A DNA stretch of 5,817 bases from Bacteroidales bacterium (GTDB lineage: Bacteria > Bacteroidota > Bacteroidia > Bacteroidales > P3), in the NCBI GenBank assembly GCA_017560705.1, contig JAFZEK010000042.1:1-5817 (forward strand), given 5' to 3'. Of this stretch, positions 1-5,527 are shown piece after piece. A program made the position numbers and the translations under genes. The notes under the pieces were generated by a model. That model made no database searches, was not told the origin of the DNA, and was given only the letters and a program-made list of their open reading frames with translations. The stretch's first letter is position 1, and each line of letters begins with the position of its first letter.

Positions 1-73
1 GACCAAGGTTTGTACCATACAGCAACCATATAATGGGCAATAACGTGGCGTAGTTTGTTATTAACGGCAAGTG

Positions 74-107
74 CTAATCCAAAATTATTGCTATATTTTT
101 GGATTAG
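74..107. repeat. Perfect 11-bp inverted repeat
   Basis: CTAATCCAAAA at 74-84 is matched exactly by TTTTGGATTAG at 97-107, with a 12-base A/T-rich loop. A run of T does not follow the stem on either strand, so it is not a classical intrinsic terminator. It could be a decayed terminator of a gene to the left, a protein-binding palindrome, or a mobile-element end. The sequence does not decide between these. Confidence 0.5.
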
Positions 108-206
108 ACCGAAATTTATTTGTGTCTTTCGTCGTTCAAATCGGCATACGGCGATTGTGAATATACGCTTATTACTCCCGAAAACTATTGGCAGCACTTG
201 GTCTAA
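108..206 (+). pseudogene. Possible decayed C-terminal tail of unknown protein
   Basis: The frame is open from just after a TAG at 105-107 to a TAA at 204-206, giving about 32 codons with no ATG. The last residues read EYTLITPENYWQHLV, which has a protein-like composition with several aromatic residues. I do not recognise a family. The frame is cut off at its 5' side by the inverted repeat and its flanking stop, so if real it is only the end of a broken gene. It could equally be a chance open frame of this length. Confidence 0.2.
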
Positions 207-269
207 GAAATAAGGAAGATAACATTATGGCATAGATGTTTTTTTAGATATAGATTATAGTTTGTTGTA

Positions 270-347
270 GGAAAAATGTGATATTAGTGATTAAATTGCA
301 TGGAAAAATGTGATAAAAGCTGTAATTTTGCAGCCGAAAATGTGATA
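270..347 (+). repeat. Imperfect 32-bp tandem repeat upstream of the ATPase
   Basis: The core AATGTGATA occurs at 275-283, 307-315 and 339-347, spaced exactly 32 bases apart each time. The first two units (270-301 and 302-333) share the 14-mer GGAAAAATGTGATA and also a TTGCA near their ends, about 23 of 32 positions by eye. The third unit keeps only the GAAAATGTGATA part before entering the gene at 354. The array overlaps the promoter-like motif, so it may be a duplicated promoter or a set of operator sites. Confidence 0.6.
323..330 (+). promoter_or_regulatory. Bacteroidota-type -7 promoter motif
   Basis: TAATTTTG matches the Bacteroidota -7 consensus TAnnTTTG exactly. A TTG that could be the -33 element lies at 296-298, about 24 bases upstream, somewhat longer than the usual spacing of about 19-21. 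A transcript would start around 335-340, between the two possible ATG codons of the ATPase. This favours the downstream start at 354 and a very short leader. The motif is common in AT-rich DNA, so the call is tentative. Confidence 0.4.
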
Positions 348-353
348 TACGAT

Positions 354-1697
354 ATGGAACTACTTAAAAGAAAAATAGATACATTTTTAAGCAATTGGAA
401 AGGGGATAACGATAGAAAACCTCTTATTGTAAAGGGTGCAAGACAGGTGGGAAAAACAGAATCAATACGTTTTTTTGCCAAGAATAATTATAAAAATGTC
501 ATTGAAATAAACTTCGTTTTTCAGAAACAGTATAAGCAAATATTTTCTGATGGCTACGATGTGGAAAGCATCATAAAGAATATATCTTTGCTAAATCCAT
601 CGCTGTCTTTTCCCGAAGGCGATACTCTTTTCTTTTTCGACGAGTTGCAGGAATGTCCCGATTGTGCCACATGTCTTAAATCGTTTATGCAAGATGGACG
701 CTATGATGTTATTTGTTCGGGTTCGCTAATGGGGGTATATTACAAGGAAATAGAATCCAACAGCGTAGGCTATAAGGAGGATTATGAAATGTATTCGTTG
801 GACTTTGAAGAGTTTTTGTGGGCCAAAGGTTATTCTTCGTCTATGGTGGACGATGTATATGCACATTTAGAGACTTTGCAACCCTTCTCGGCTTTGGAAT
901 TTGATGTGCTGATGAATCTGTTTAAAGATTATATGATATTGGGCGGAATGCCCGAAGTGGTGTATAATTATGTGAAAAACAAAAACTTTAGTGGTTCGTT
1001 GAATACTCAAAAACAATTGCGGCTGGACTATGAGGAGGATATTACAAAATATGCCAAAGAGGGGTTGGAGCGAACCAAGATACTGAATATCTATAGGCAT
1101 ATACCTGTGTTTTTGGCAAAAGACAATAAGAAGTTTCAAATTACCAAGGTTGCACCTAGGGCAAGGAATAGGGAGTATATTGGTAGTATAAAATGGTTGG
1201 AGAATGCCGGTATTATTAATGCTTGTTATTGTATGCAGAATGTAGAGTTGCCTCTCAAGGGCAATTACGACTCATCGCAATACAAAGTGTATTTCAACGA
1301 TACGGGCATGCTGATAGCTTCACTTGACGAGGAAGCTCAGGACGACTTGAGGATAAATAAAAACTTTGCCACCTATAAAGGTGCTATATATGAAAATATA
1401 GTGGCCGAAATGCTTGTAAAGCAAGGTTATAATTTGTTTTATTACAAGAATGAAAAAAGCACCGTCGAGATGGATTTCTTTATAAGGAATGCCGATAGCC
1501 TTATACCAGTGGAGGTGAAAGCCAATGACAATGCTACTGCTTCGCTAAACAAGCTGATAGAATCAGACAAATATCCGGATATAAAATTTGGTATAAAGTT
1601 GTGCAACAAAAATATTGGCTATAATGGTAAGTTCTACACTTTGCCTTATTTCCTTACCTTTCTTTTGAAGCGATGGCTTAGGGTAAAAGTCTATTAG
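354..1697 (+). CDS. AAA+ ATPase, AAA_14/DUF4143 family
   Basis: Predicted cytoplasmic P-loop ATPase of the AAA_14 plus DUF4143 architecture, a widespread and often multicopy family whose cellular role is not settled. Numbering from ATG 354 (447 aa), Walker A is GARQVGKT at residues 28-35, Walker B is FFFDE at 93-97, and a sensor-like SGS lies at 122-124. The DUF4143 part follows, with LGGMPEVV at 196-203, DTGML at about 316-320, and a C-terminal nuclease-like block with E347 (YEN), E372-x-D374 and E387-V-K389, resembling a PD-(D/E)XK core. An in-frame ATG at 300 would add 18 residues. I prefer 354 because members of this family usually begin shortly before the lysine-rich lead-in to Walker A, and because the promoter-like motif lies between the two codons. 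Nine residues (KRWLRVKVY) follow the FLL near where I would expect the family to end. The gene stands alone, is clearly AT-rich and has no partner gene. Family assignment is firm; function is unknown. Confidence 0.9.
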   Translation: MELLKRKIDTFLSNWKGDNDRKPLIVKGARQVGKTESIRFFAKNNYKNVIEINFVFQKQYKQIFSDGYDVESIIKNISLLNPSLSFPEGDTLFFFDELQECPDCATCLKSFMQDGRYDVICSGSLMGVYYKEIESNSVGYKEDYEMYSLDFEEFLWAKGYSSSMVDDVYAHLETLQPFSALEFDVLMNLFKDYMILGGMPEVVYNYVKNKNFSGSLNTQKQLRLDYEEDITKYAKEGLERTKILNIYRHIPVFLAKDNKKFQITKVAPRARNREYIGSIKWLENAGIINACYCMQNVELPLKGNYDSSQYKVYFNDTGMLIASLDEEAQDDLRINKNFATYKGAIYENIVAEMLVKQGYNLFYYKNEKSTVEMDFFIRNADSLIPVEVKANDNATASLNKLIESDKYPDIKFGIKLCNKNIGYNGKFYTLPYFLTFLLKRWLRVKVY

Positions 1698-1741
1698 TCG
1701 GCAATGATGCTTCCGATATAAAAAAAGATAGGGGGGCAGTG

Positions 1742-1855
1742 TTACATTCCTATTCTGAGATTGAAGAACACCGACATATTGTCTGCAGGCGAGGGCGAGT
1801 TGTAGCTACTTAATCTGTAGGCTGCACCTATGCCCCATTTTGACATGCCTATATG
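1742..1855 (-). pseudogene. C-terminal relic of a beta-barrel outer-membrane protein
   Basis: Read on the minus strand, this gives about 37 codons ending at a TAA (plus-strand 1742-1744), just downstream of an in-frame stop at 1856-1858. The residues include KWGIGAAYRLSSYNS and end SVFFNLRIGM. The alternation of small, aromatic and hydrophobic residues with a glycine-rich turn is typical of the last strands of a Bacteroidota outer-membrane beta-barrel. No start codon or barrel body lies upstream in frame. A neighbouring minus-strand frame (plus-strand 1849-1941) reads VIVVVNLDNI just before its stop and could be an upstream piece after a frameshift, but that link is weak. It lies convergent to the ATPase gene. 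Best read as the stump of a deleted or frameshifted gene; the exact family is unknown. Confidence 0.4.
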
Positions 1856-1929
1856 TTATCAAGATTTACAACGACAATTACTCGGGTGTAAGAACCTTTG
1901 TAAAGAAATAGGATAGAGTAAGAGAAAAA

Positions 1930-1937
1930 TAACTTTG
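1930..1937 (+). promoter_or_regulatory. Orphan TAnnTTTG promoter-like motif
   Basis: TAACTTTG is an exact match to the Bacteroidota -7 consensus. A TTTG at 1897-1900 is about 29 bases upstream, too far for a good -33 partner. A transcript starting near 1944 would run straight into the hairpin at 1950-2016, giving either a very short RNA or an attenuated leader for the lipoprotein operon. A chance match is quite possible. Confidence 0.25.
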
Positions 1938-1949
1938 TCATAAAACTTC

Positions 1950-2016
1950 AAGAACATTCATTGTGTTGTATGTATCATAAGTATATATGTAATATAATGG
2001 ATGTTCTTTTGTTTTT
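1950..2016 (+). terminator. Long hairpin with T-rich tail
   Basis: AAGAACATTCATT (1950-1962) pairs with AATGGATGTTCTT (1996-2008) over 13 positions with a single G-T wobble. Pairing continues inward with A-T and wobble pairs to a small loop around 1976-1982. The right arm runs into TTTTGTTTTTT (2007-2017), as in a Rho-independent terminator reading rightwards. The left flank has TAAAA at 1941-1945, so it may also act on the minus strand. It lies about 250 bases past the ATPase stop, so it may have belonged to a gene now lost, or may end a small transcript. A small inverted-repeat mobile element is an alternative. Confidence 0.5.
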
Positions 2017-2129
2017 TGTGGTATAGGCAATGGGGAAAAGTTAAGCATACGATAATCCGAGGCTCTTTAGCATGGAATTTTTAGAAGAAGGATAAATACT
2101 AAAATGAATGAAGTTTCGTTAAGCCAAAG

Positions 2130-2137
2130 TAACTTTA
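2130..2137 (+). promoter_or_regulatory. Weak promoter-like motif before lipoprotein gene
   Basis: TAACTTTA differs from the TAnnTTTG consensus at the last base and lies 23 bases before the ATG at 2161. No TTTG at the usual -33 distance is visible. It is the best placed candidate for the operon promoter, but support is thin. Confidence 0.25.
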
Positions 2138-2160
2138 ATATTTAATGACATAAAAACAAT

Positions 2161-2928
2161 ATGAGAAAGGTACTACAATTATTATTAATTAGCCTGTTGG
2201 CTATATCGTGTCAAAACAACAAAGATGGTTTTGTATTGGAAGGTTATTTGAAAGGAGGCGAGGGTAAATATGTTCGTATAGAGGAGGTGTCGCCGTCGGA
2301 AATAATATTTATAGATTCGATAAAGCTAGATAATAAAGGCGAGTTTAAGTTCAAATACAAGATGCCCTATCAGAGCTTTTATAATGTGGTAGTGTCGCCC
2401 ACGGATTTTGTTATGCTACTGCCAAACTATAAAGAGAAGATAAAGATAACAGGAGATTATGCCAACTTGTCTCGTACCTATATGGTTATAGGCTCGTTGG
2501 AGTCGCAGCTATTGTGGCAGCTGAACGACTATAGTATAATGGGAGTAGATAGGTTAGACTCGATAAAGGCGGTGTTTGATGAGCTGTCGAAGAATCCGGA
2601 TACCAATTTTTTCAAGAAAGAGAAGCAGCTGCTGGATAGCATTTACCTCAATGCCTACTACGAGCAGCAGGATTTTGTAACATCCTTTGTGGAGGAAAAC
2701 GCCGGGTCTTTGTCTACCCTTATAGCCTTGTATAAGACCTTCAATACTATTCCACTTATACGTCCGGATCAAGGTTTTGACTATTATGAGATGGTGAGCG
2801 AGGGCTTGAACAATAAGTTGCCGGAAAATCCGCATACTCTAACATTTGGCAACACGGTACAGAATATGCGTTTTAAATATGGCAGTCCTACGGATCAAGG
2901 TGCCGTTGTAACTATGGGAAACGATTAG
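2161..2928 (+). CDS. DUF4369-like lipoprotein lacking a thioredoxin domain
   Basis: Predicted exported lipoprotein of 255 aa. The N-terminus has a short basic start, a hydrophobic stretch and LAISC, placing the lipidated cysteine at residue 17. The -3 residue is A rather than the usual L/V/I, but the site is otherwise convincing. The residues after it (QNNKDG) are not an obvious surface-export signal, so a periplasm-facing anchor is likely. Residues from about 22 to 110 resemble DUF4369: LEGYLKGGEGKYVRIEE, then a D-S-I-K-L-D-N-K-G-E-F hairpin and ITGDY; a helical part with a GSLES motif near residue 110 follows. In Bacteroidota this arrangement normally precedes a TlpA/AhpC-TSA-like thioredoxin domain with CxxC. 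Here the protein stops first, and no CxxC is present. The stop is 9 bases before lpxH, so the two are likely cotranscribed. A redox role should not be assumed; the function is unknown. ATG 2161 is chosen because it gives a complete signal peptide. Confidence 0.8.
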   Translation: MRKVLQLLLISLLAISCQNNKDGFVLEGYLKGGEGKYVRIEEVSPSEIIFIDSIKLDNKGEFKFKYKMPYQSFYNVVVSPTDFVMLLPNYKEKIKITGDYANLSRTYMVIGSLESQLLWQLNDYSIMGVDRLDSIKAVFDELSKNPDTNFFKKEKQLLDSIYLNAYYEQQDFVTSFVEENAGSLSTLIALYKTFNTIPLIRPDQGFDYYEMVSEGLNNKLPENPHTLTFGNTVQNMRFKYGSPTDQGAVVTMGND

Positions 2929-2937
2929 AGCAGCATT

Positions 2938-3708
2938 ATGCCAAAGGGTAGTAAGCTATATTTTATATCGGATATTCATCTGGGATTTCCGCCTTTCGAG
3001 CAGGAACGAGAGCGTATGTTTGTGGCATGGCTAGACAGCATAAAGGACGATGCCGCCGAGGTGTTTTTGCTAGGCGACATCTTCGACTTTTGGTTCACCT
3101 ACAAGCATGTTGTGCCACGTGGCGGAGTGAGAGTGCTGGGCAAACTTGCCGAACTCGCCGACAGCGGTATAACGGTGCATTATGCTACAGGCAACCACGA
3201 TATGTGGATTTTTGACTACTTCAGCCAAGAGCTAGGGCTACGCACCTACACACAGCCGTGGGAGTTCACCTACGATGGTAGGCACTTCATGGTAGGTCAT
3301 GGCGACGGACTGGGCAAGAGCGATAGGAAATATAACTTCCTCAAGCTGCTCTTTTCCTCTACAATATGCAGGCGGTTGTTTGCCTCTCTGCATCCATGGA
3401 TAGGCATGACGGTGGCACATCTGTGGTCTGGAAAGAGCCGATCGTCGCACACCGAGATGGATTTGACCTACTTCGGCCACGACAAAGAGGATATAACCAA
3501 ATACTGCATAAAGCAGCTAGAAAACAAGCACTACGACTACTTCGTGTTTGGACATAGGCATTTGCGGTTGGATATAGACCTCGGCGGCGGTGCCAGGTAC
3601 ATCAATCTTGGGCAGTGGATGACGGATAAATATTATGCCGTGTACCACGATGGTAAAATGACTATAAAAGATTTTTCTTTTTCTGACGATAGACAACAAA
3701 TAGAATAA
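2938..3708 (+). CDS. lpxH: UDP-2,3-diacylglucosamine pyrophosphatase
   Basis: Calcineurin-like metallophosphatase of 256 aa with the Bacteroidota LpxH pattern. In lipid A synthesis this enzyme hydrolyses UDP-2,3-diacylglucosamine to lipid X and UMP at the cytoplasmic face of the inner membrane. All metal-binding motifs are visible in order: D12-x-H14 in SDIHLG, GD47IFD50FW, GN86H87D88, H121GD123 and GH206RH208. Length fits the family (about 240-260 aa). The middle part (about 130-170), with hydrophobic and basic residues, matches the helical cap region that binds the acyl chains. The ATG at 2938 lies directly before the first beta-strand, so a start further downstream would cut into the fold. 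It sits 9 bases after the lipoprotein gene and 34 before the mutase, on the same strand. GC content is visibly higher than in the ATPase gene. A different UDP-sugar or general metallophosphatase is possible, but the motif set and the FDFW and GNHDMWIFDY segments favour LpxH. Confidence 0.8.
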   Translation: MPKGSKLYFISDIHLGFPPFEQERERMFVAWLDSIKDDAAEVFLLGDIFDFWFTYKHVVPRGGVRVLGKLAELADSGITVHYATGNHDMWIFDYFSQELGLRTYTQPWEFTYDGRHFMVGHGDGLGKSDRKYNFLKLLFSSTICRRLFASLHPWIGMTVAHLWSGKSRSSHTEMDLTYFGHDKEDITKYCIKQLENKHYDYFVFGHRHLRLDIDLGGGARYINLGQWMTDKYYAVYHDGKMTIKDFSFSDDRQQIE

Positions 3709-3742
3709 TAATACATAACAAAATAAAAAAGGGGGTTACATT

Positions 3743-5485
3743 ATGAACCTAAACATAGATAAAACTGCACAAGATAACGTGCAAAAGTGGTTGGAAGGCA
3801 ACTACGACGAAGCAACAAAGACTGCAATACGCACGATGATGGAAGAAAACCAAAATGAGCTTAACGAAAGTTTTTATCGCAACTTGGAGTTTGGCACAGG
3901 TGGCTTGCGTGGCATAATGGGAGTAGGAACAAATAGGATGAATAAATATACAGTGGCAATGGCCACACAAGGATTGGCAAACTATGTTCTAAGTTCTTTT
4001 TCAGAGCTGAAAGAAATTAAGGCTGTGGTGGCCTACGACTGTAGAAACAATAGCCCATTCTTTGCCAAGATAACTGCCGATGTGTTGGCTGCCAACGGTA
4101 TTCATGTTTACTTGTTTGATAAGCTACGCCCTACACCGGAGCTGTCTTTTGCAGTGCGTCAGCTAGGTTGTCAAGTGGGTGTTATGATAACAGCATCGCA
4201 CAACCCCAAGGAATATAACGGCTACAAAGCTTACTGGGACGATGGTGGCCAGTTTGTAGCTCCGCACGACACTAATGTTATCGACGAGGTGCTAAAGATA
4301 AAAACTCTCGACGACATAAAGATGACCGGTGGCGAAAATAATATAGAAATAATAGGCGAAGAGATAGATAAGATATACTTGGACCGAGTGGCACAAAACT
4401 GTTTGCTCCCCGATGTCATAAAACGCCACAAAGATATAAAGATAGTATATACACCACTCCACGGCACCGGAGTGAACCTAGTGCCGGCTATACTGCACAA
4501 ACTAGGCTTTGAAAATGTGACCATGGTGAAGGAACAGGCTATAAACGATGGCGATTTTCCAACAGTGAAATCACCTAATCCTGAAGAGAAGCCGGCATTG
4601 GAAATGGCTATAGCACTAGCTAAAGACATAGATGCCGACATAGTGATGGCCACCGACCCCGATGCCGACCGCGTAGGTATAGCCGTAAAACGCAAAGATG
4701 GTCAGTGGATGTTGCTCAACGGCAACCAAACAGCATCGGTATTGGTATATTATCTTTTGAACCAATGGAAAGAAAATAATAAACTGACCGGCAAGGAGTT
4801 CGTGGTGAAAACCATAGTGACTACCGAGCTTATAAAAGACTTGGCAGAACGCAACGGCGTGAAATGCTACGACGTGCTTACAGGTTTTAAATTTATCGCC
4901 GACAAGATCAAAGAGCTAGAAGGTAAAGAGGTGTTCATAGGCGGAGGCGAAGAAAGCTACGGTTTTATGATTGGCGACTTTGTAAGAGACAAAGATGCCG
5001 TAAGCACATGTGCTATGATAGCAGAAATAGTGGCATGGGCAGCAGACAACGGAAAGACATTCTTCGACATCCTTGTGGACCTATATAAGGAATATGGTTT
5101 CTACAAAGAAGACTTGCTTTCGATAACCAAGAAAGGAAAATCCGGCAGCGAAGAGATAAAACAAATGATGGTAAACTATCGTAGCAATCCTCCAAAAGAG
5201 ATAGCCGGTAGCAAAGTTGTGATGGTGAAAGACTACTTGCTACACAAATCCACCGATTTGACAACAGGCAAAGAAGAGGCTATAGACTTGCCAACATCAG
5301 ACGTGTTGCAGTTCTTTACCGCCGATGGTAGCAAGATTTCGGTGCGTCCTTCAGGAACCGAACCTAAGATAAAATTCTACTTCGGAGTGAAAGAAACTCT
5401 AACTAACGCCGCCGATTTTGACGCTGCTAATGCCGCATTGGATAAAAAGATACAAGACATAAAACAATCGTTGGAATTGGTATAA
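3743..5485 (+). CDS. Phosphoglucomutase/phosphomannomutase
   Basis: Cytoplasmic alpha-D-phosphohexomutase of 580 aa, close in length and layout to the PgcA-type phosphoglucomutases. It interconverts glucose-6-phosphate and glucose-1-phosphate (possibly also mannose phosphates) through a phosphoserine and a bisphosphate intermediate, feeding nucleotide-sugar and glycan synthesis. All four active-site elements are present: TASHNPKEYNGYK at 150-162 with catalytic S152; the Mg-binding DPDADR at 305-310; the sugar-binding loop GGGEESYG at 400-407; and the phosphate-binding RPSGTEPK at 535-542. An N-terminal GTGGLRG (51-57) is also typical. No motif is damaged. The ATG follows a GGGGG run at 3731-3735 at 7-base spacing, which may help ribosome binding although Bacteroidota rarely depend on it. 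Twenty of the first 23 isoleucine codons are ATA, a strong host signature. The gene is last in the operon and a terminator begins 12 bases after its stop. Substrate preference cannot be read from sequence alone. Confidence 0.93.
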   Translation: MNLNIDKTAQDNVQKWLEGNYDEATKTAIRTMMEENQNELNESFYRNLEFGTGGLRGIMGVGTNRMNKYTVAMATQGLANYVLSSFSELKEIKAVVAYDCRNNSPFFAKITADVLAANGIHVYLFDKLRPTPELSFAVRQLGCQVGVMITASHNPKEYNGYKAYWDDGGQFVAPHDTNVIDEVLKIKTLDDIKMTGGENNIEIIGEEIDKIYLDRVAQNCLLPDVIKRHKDIKIVYTPLHGTGVNLVPAILHKLGFENVTMVKEQAINDGDFPTVKSPNPEEKPALEMAIALAKDIDADIVMATDPDADRVGIAVKRKDGQWMLLNGNQTASVLVYYLLNQWKENNKLTGKEFVVKTIVTTELIKDLAERNGVKCYDVLTGFKFIADKIKELEGKEVFIGGGEESYGFMIGDFVRDKDAVSTCAMIAEIVAWAADNGKTFFDILVDLYKEYGFYKEDLLSITKKGKSGSEEIKQMMVNYRSNPPKEIAGSKVVMVKDYLLHKSTDLTTGKEEAIDLPTSDVLQFFTADGSKISVRPSGTEPKIKFYFGVKETLTNAADFDAANAALDKKIQDIKQSLELV

Positions 5486-5497
5486 ATAGATAAGTAT

Positions 5498-5527
5498 AAA
5501 GGGTTGCAATAACTTTGCAACCCTTTT
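5498..5527 (+). terminator. Intrinsic terminator after the mutase gene
   Basis: AAAGGGTTGCAA (5498-5509) pairs perfectly with TTGCAACCCTTT (5515-5526) around a 5-base loop, TAACT. The stem ends in a TTTT run (5524-5527). It starts 12 bases after the mutase stop, the expected place for the end of the operon. The stem is symmetric with A on the left and T on the right, so it could work in both directions. Confidence 0.88.

Larger units (their letters stand above)
1..353. other. Gene-free 5' flank with repeats
   Basis: No intact gene is visible on either strand. All three plus-strand frames close within the first 55 bases (stops at 31-33, 41-43 and 51-53), so any gene entering from the left ends here. 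The stretch holds a perfect 11-bp inverted repeat (74-84 with 97-107), an open tail ending at a TAA at 204-206, a short T-run near 239-245, and the 32-bp tandem repeat and promoter-like motif that precede the ATPase gene. The short minus-strand frame at 284-481 overlaps the ATPase gene antisense and has no family features, so it is not called. Confidence 0.6.
1698..2160. other. 463-bp intergenic gap with relic and hairpin
   Basis: No intact gene is found here. The gap holds a minus-strand coding relic (1742-1855), an exact TAnnTTTG motif (1930-1937), a long hairpin with a T-rich tail (1950-2016), and the leader of the lipoprotein gene. A weak TCGG/CCGA pairing just after the ATPase stop (about 1698-1715) followed by an A-run is too short to call a terminator. 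The length and the presence of a gene end without a body suggest that a gene was lost here. Confidence 0.6.

Noticed and set aside
270..347. CRISPR array
   Set aside because: Three short cores with a 32-base period lack the longer conserved repeat and unique spacers of an array, the units resemble each other across the whole period, and no cas gene is present.
867..1139. Minus-strand frame of 90 codons inside the ATPase gene
   Set aside because: Antisense to the conserved DUF4143 part, with no signal peptide, motif or promoter to support it.
3027..3557. Extra plus- and minus-strand frames of 60-80 codons inside lpxH
   Set aside because: They overlap the metallophosphatase gene in other frames, have arginine/cysteine-rich shadow composition and no family motif.
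4231..4695. Long open frame of 154 codons on the minus strand
   Set aside because: It lies fully antisense inside the mutase gene, whose motifs are all intact in the other strand. Its serine-rich, low-complexity translation is the usual shadow of a coding strand.
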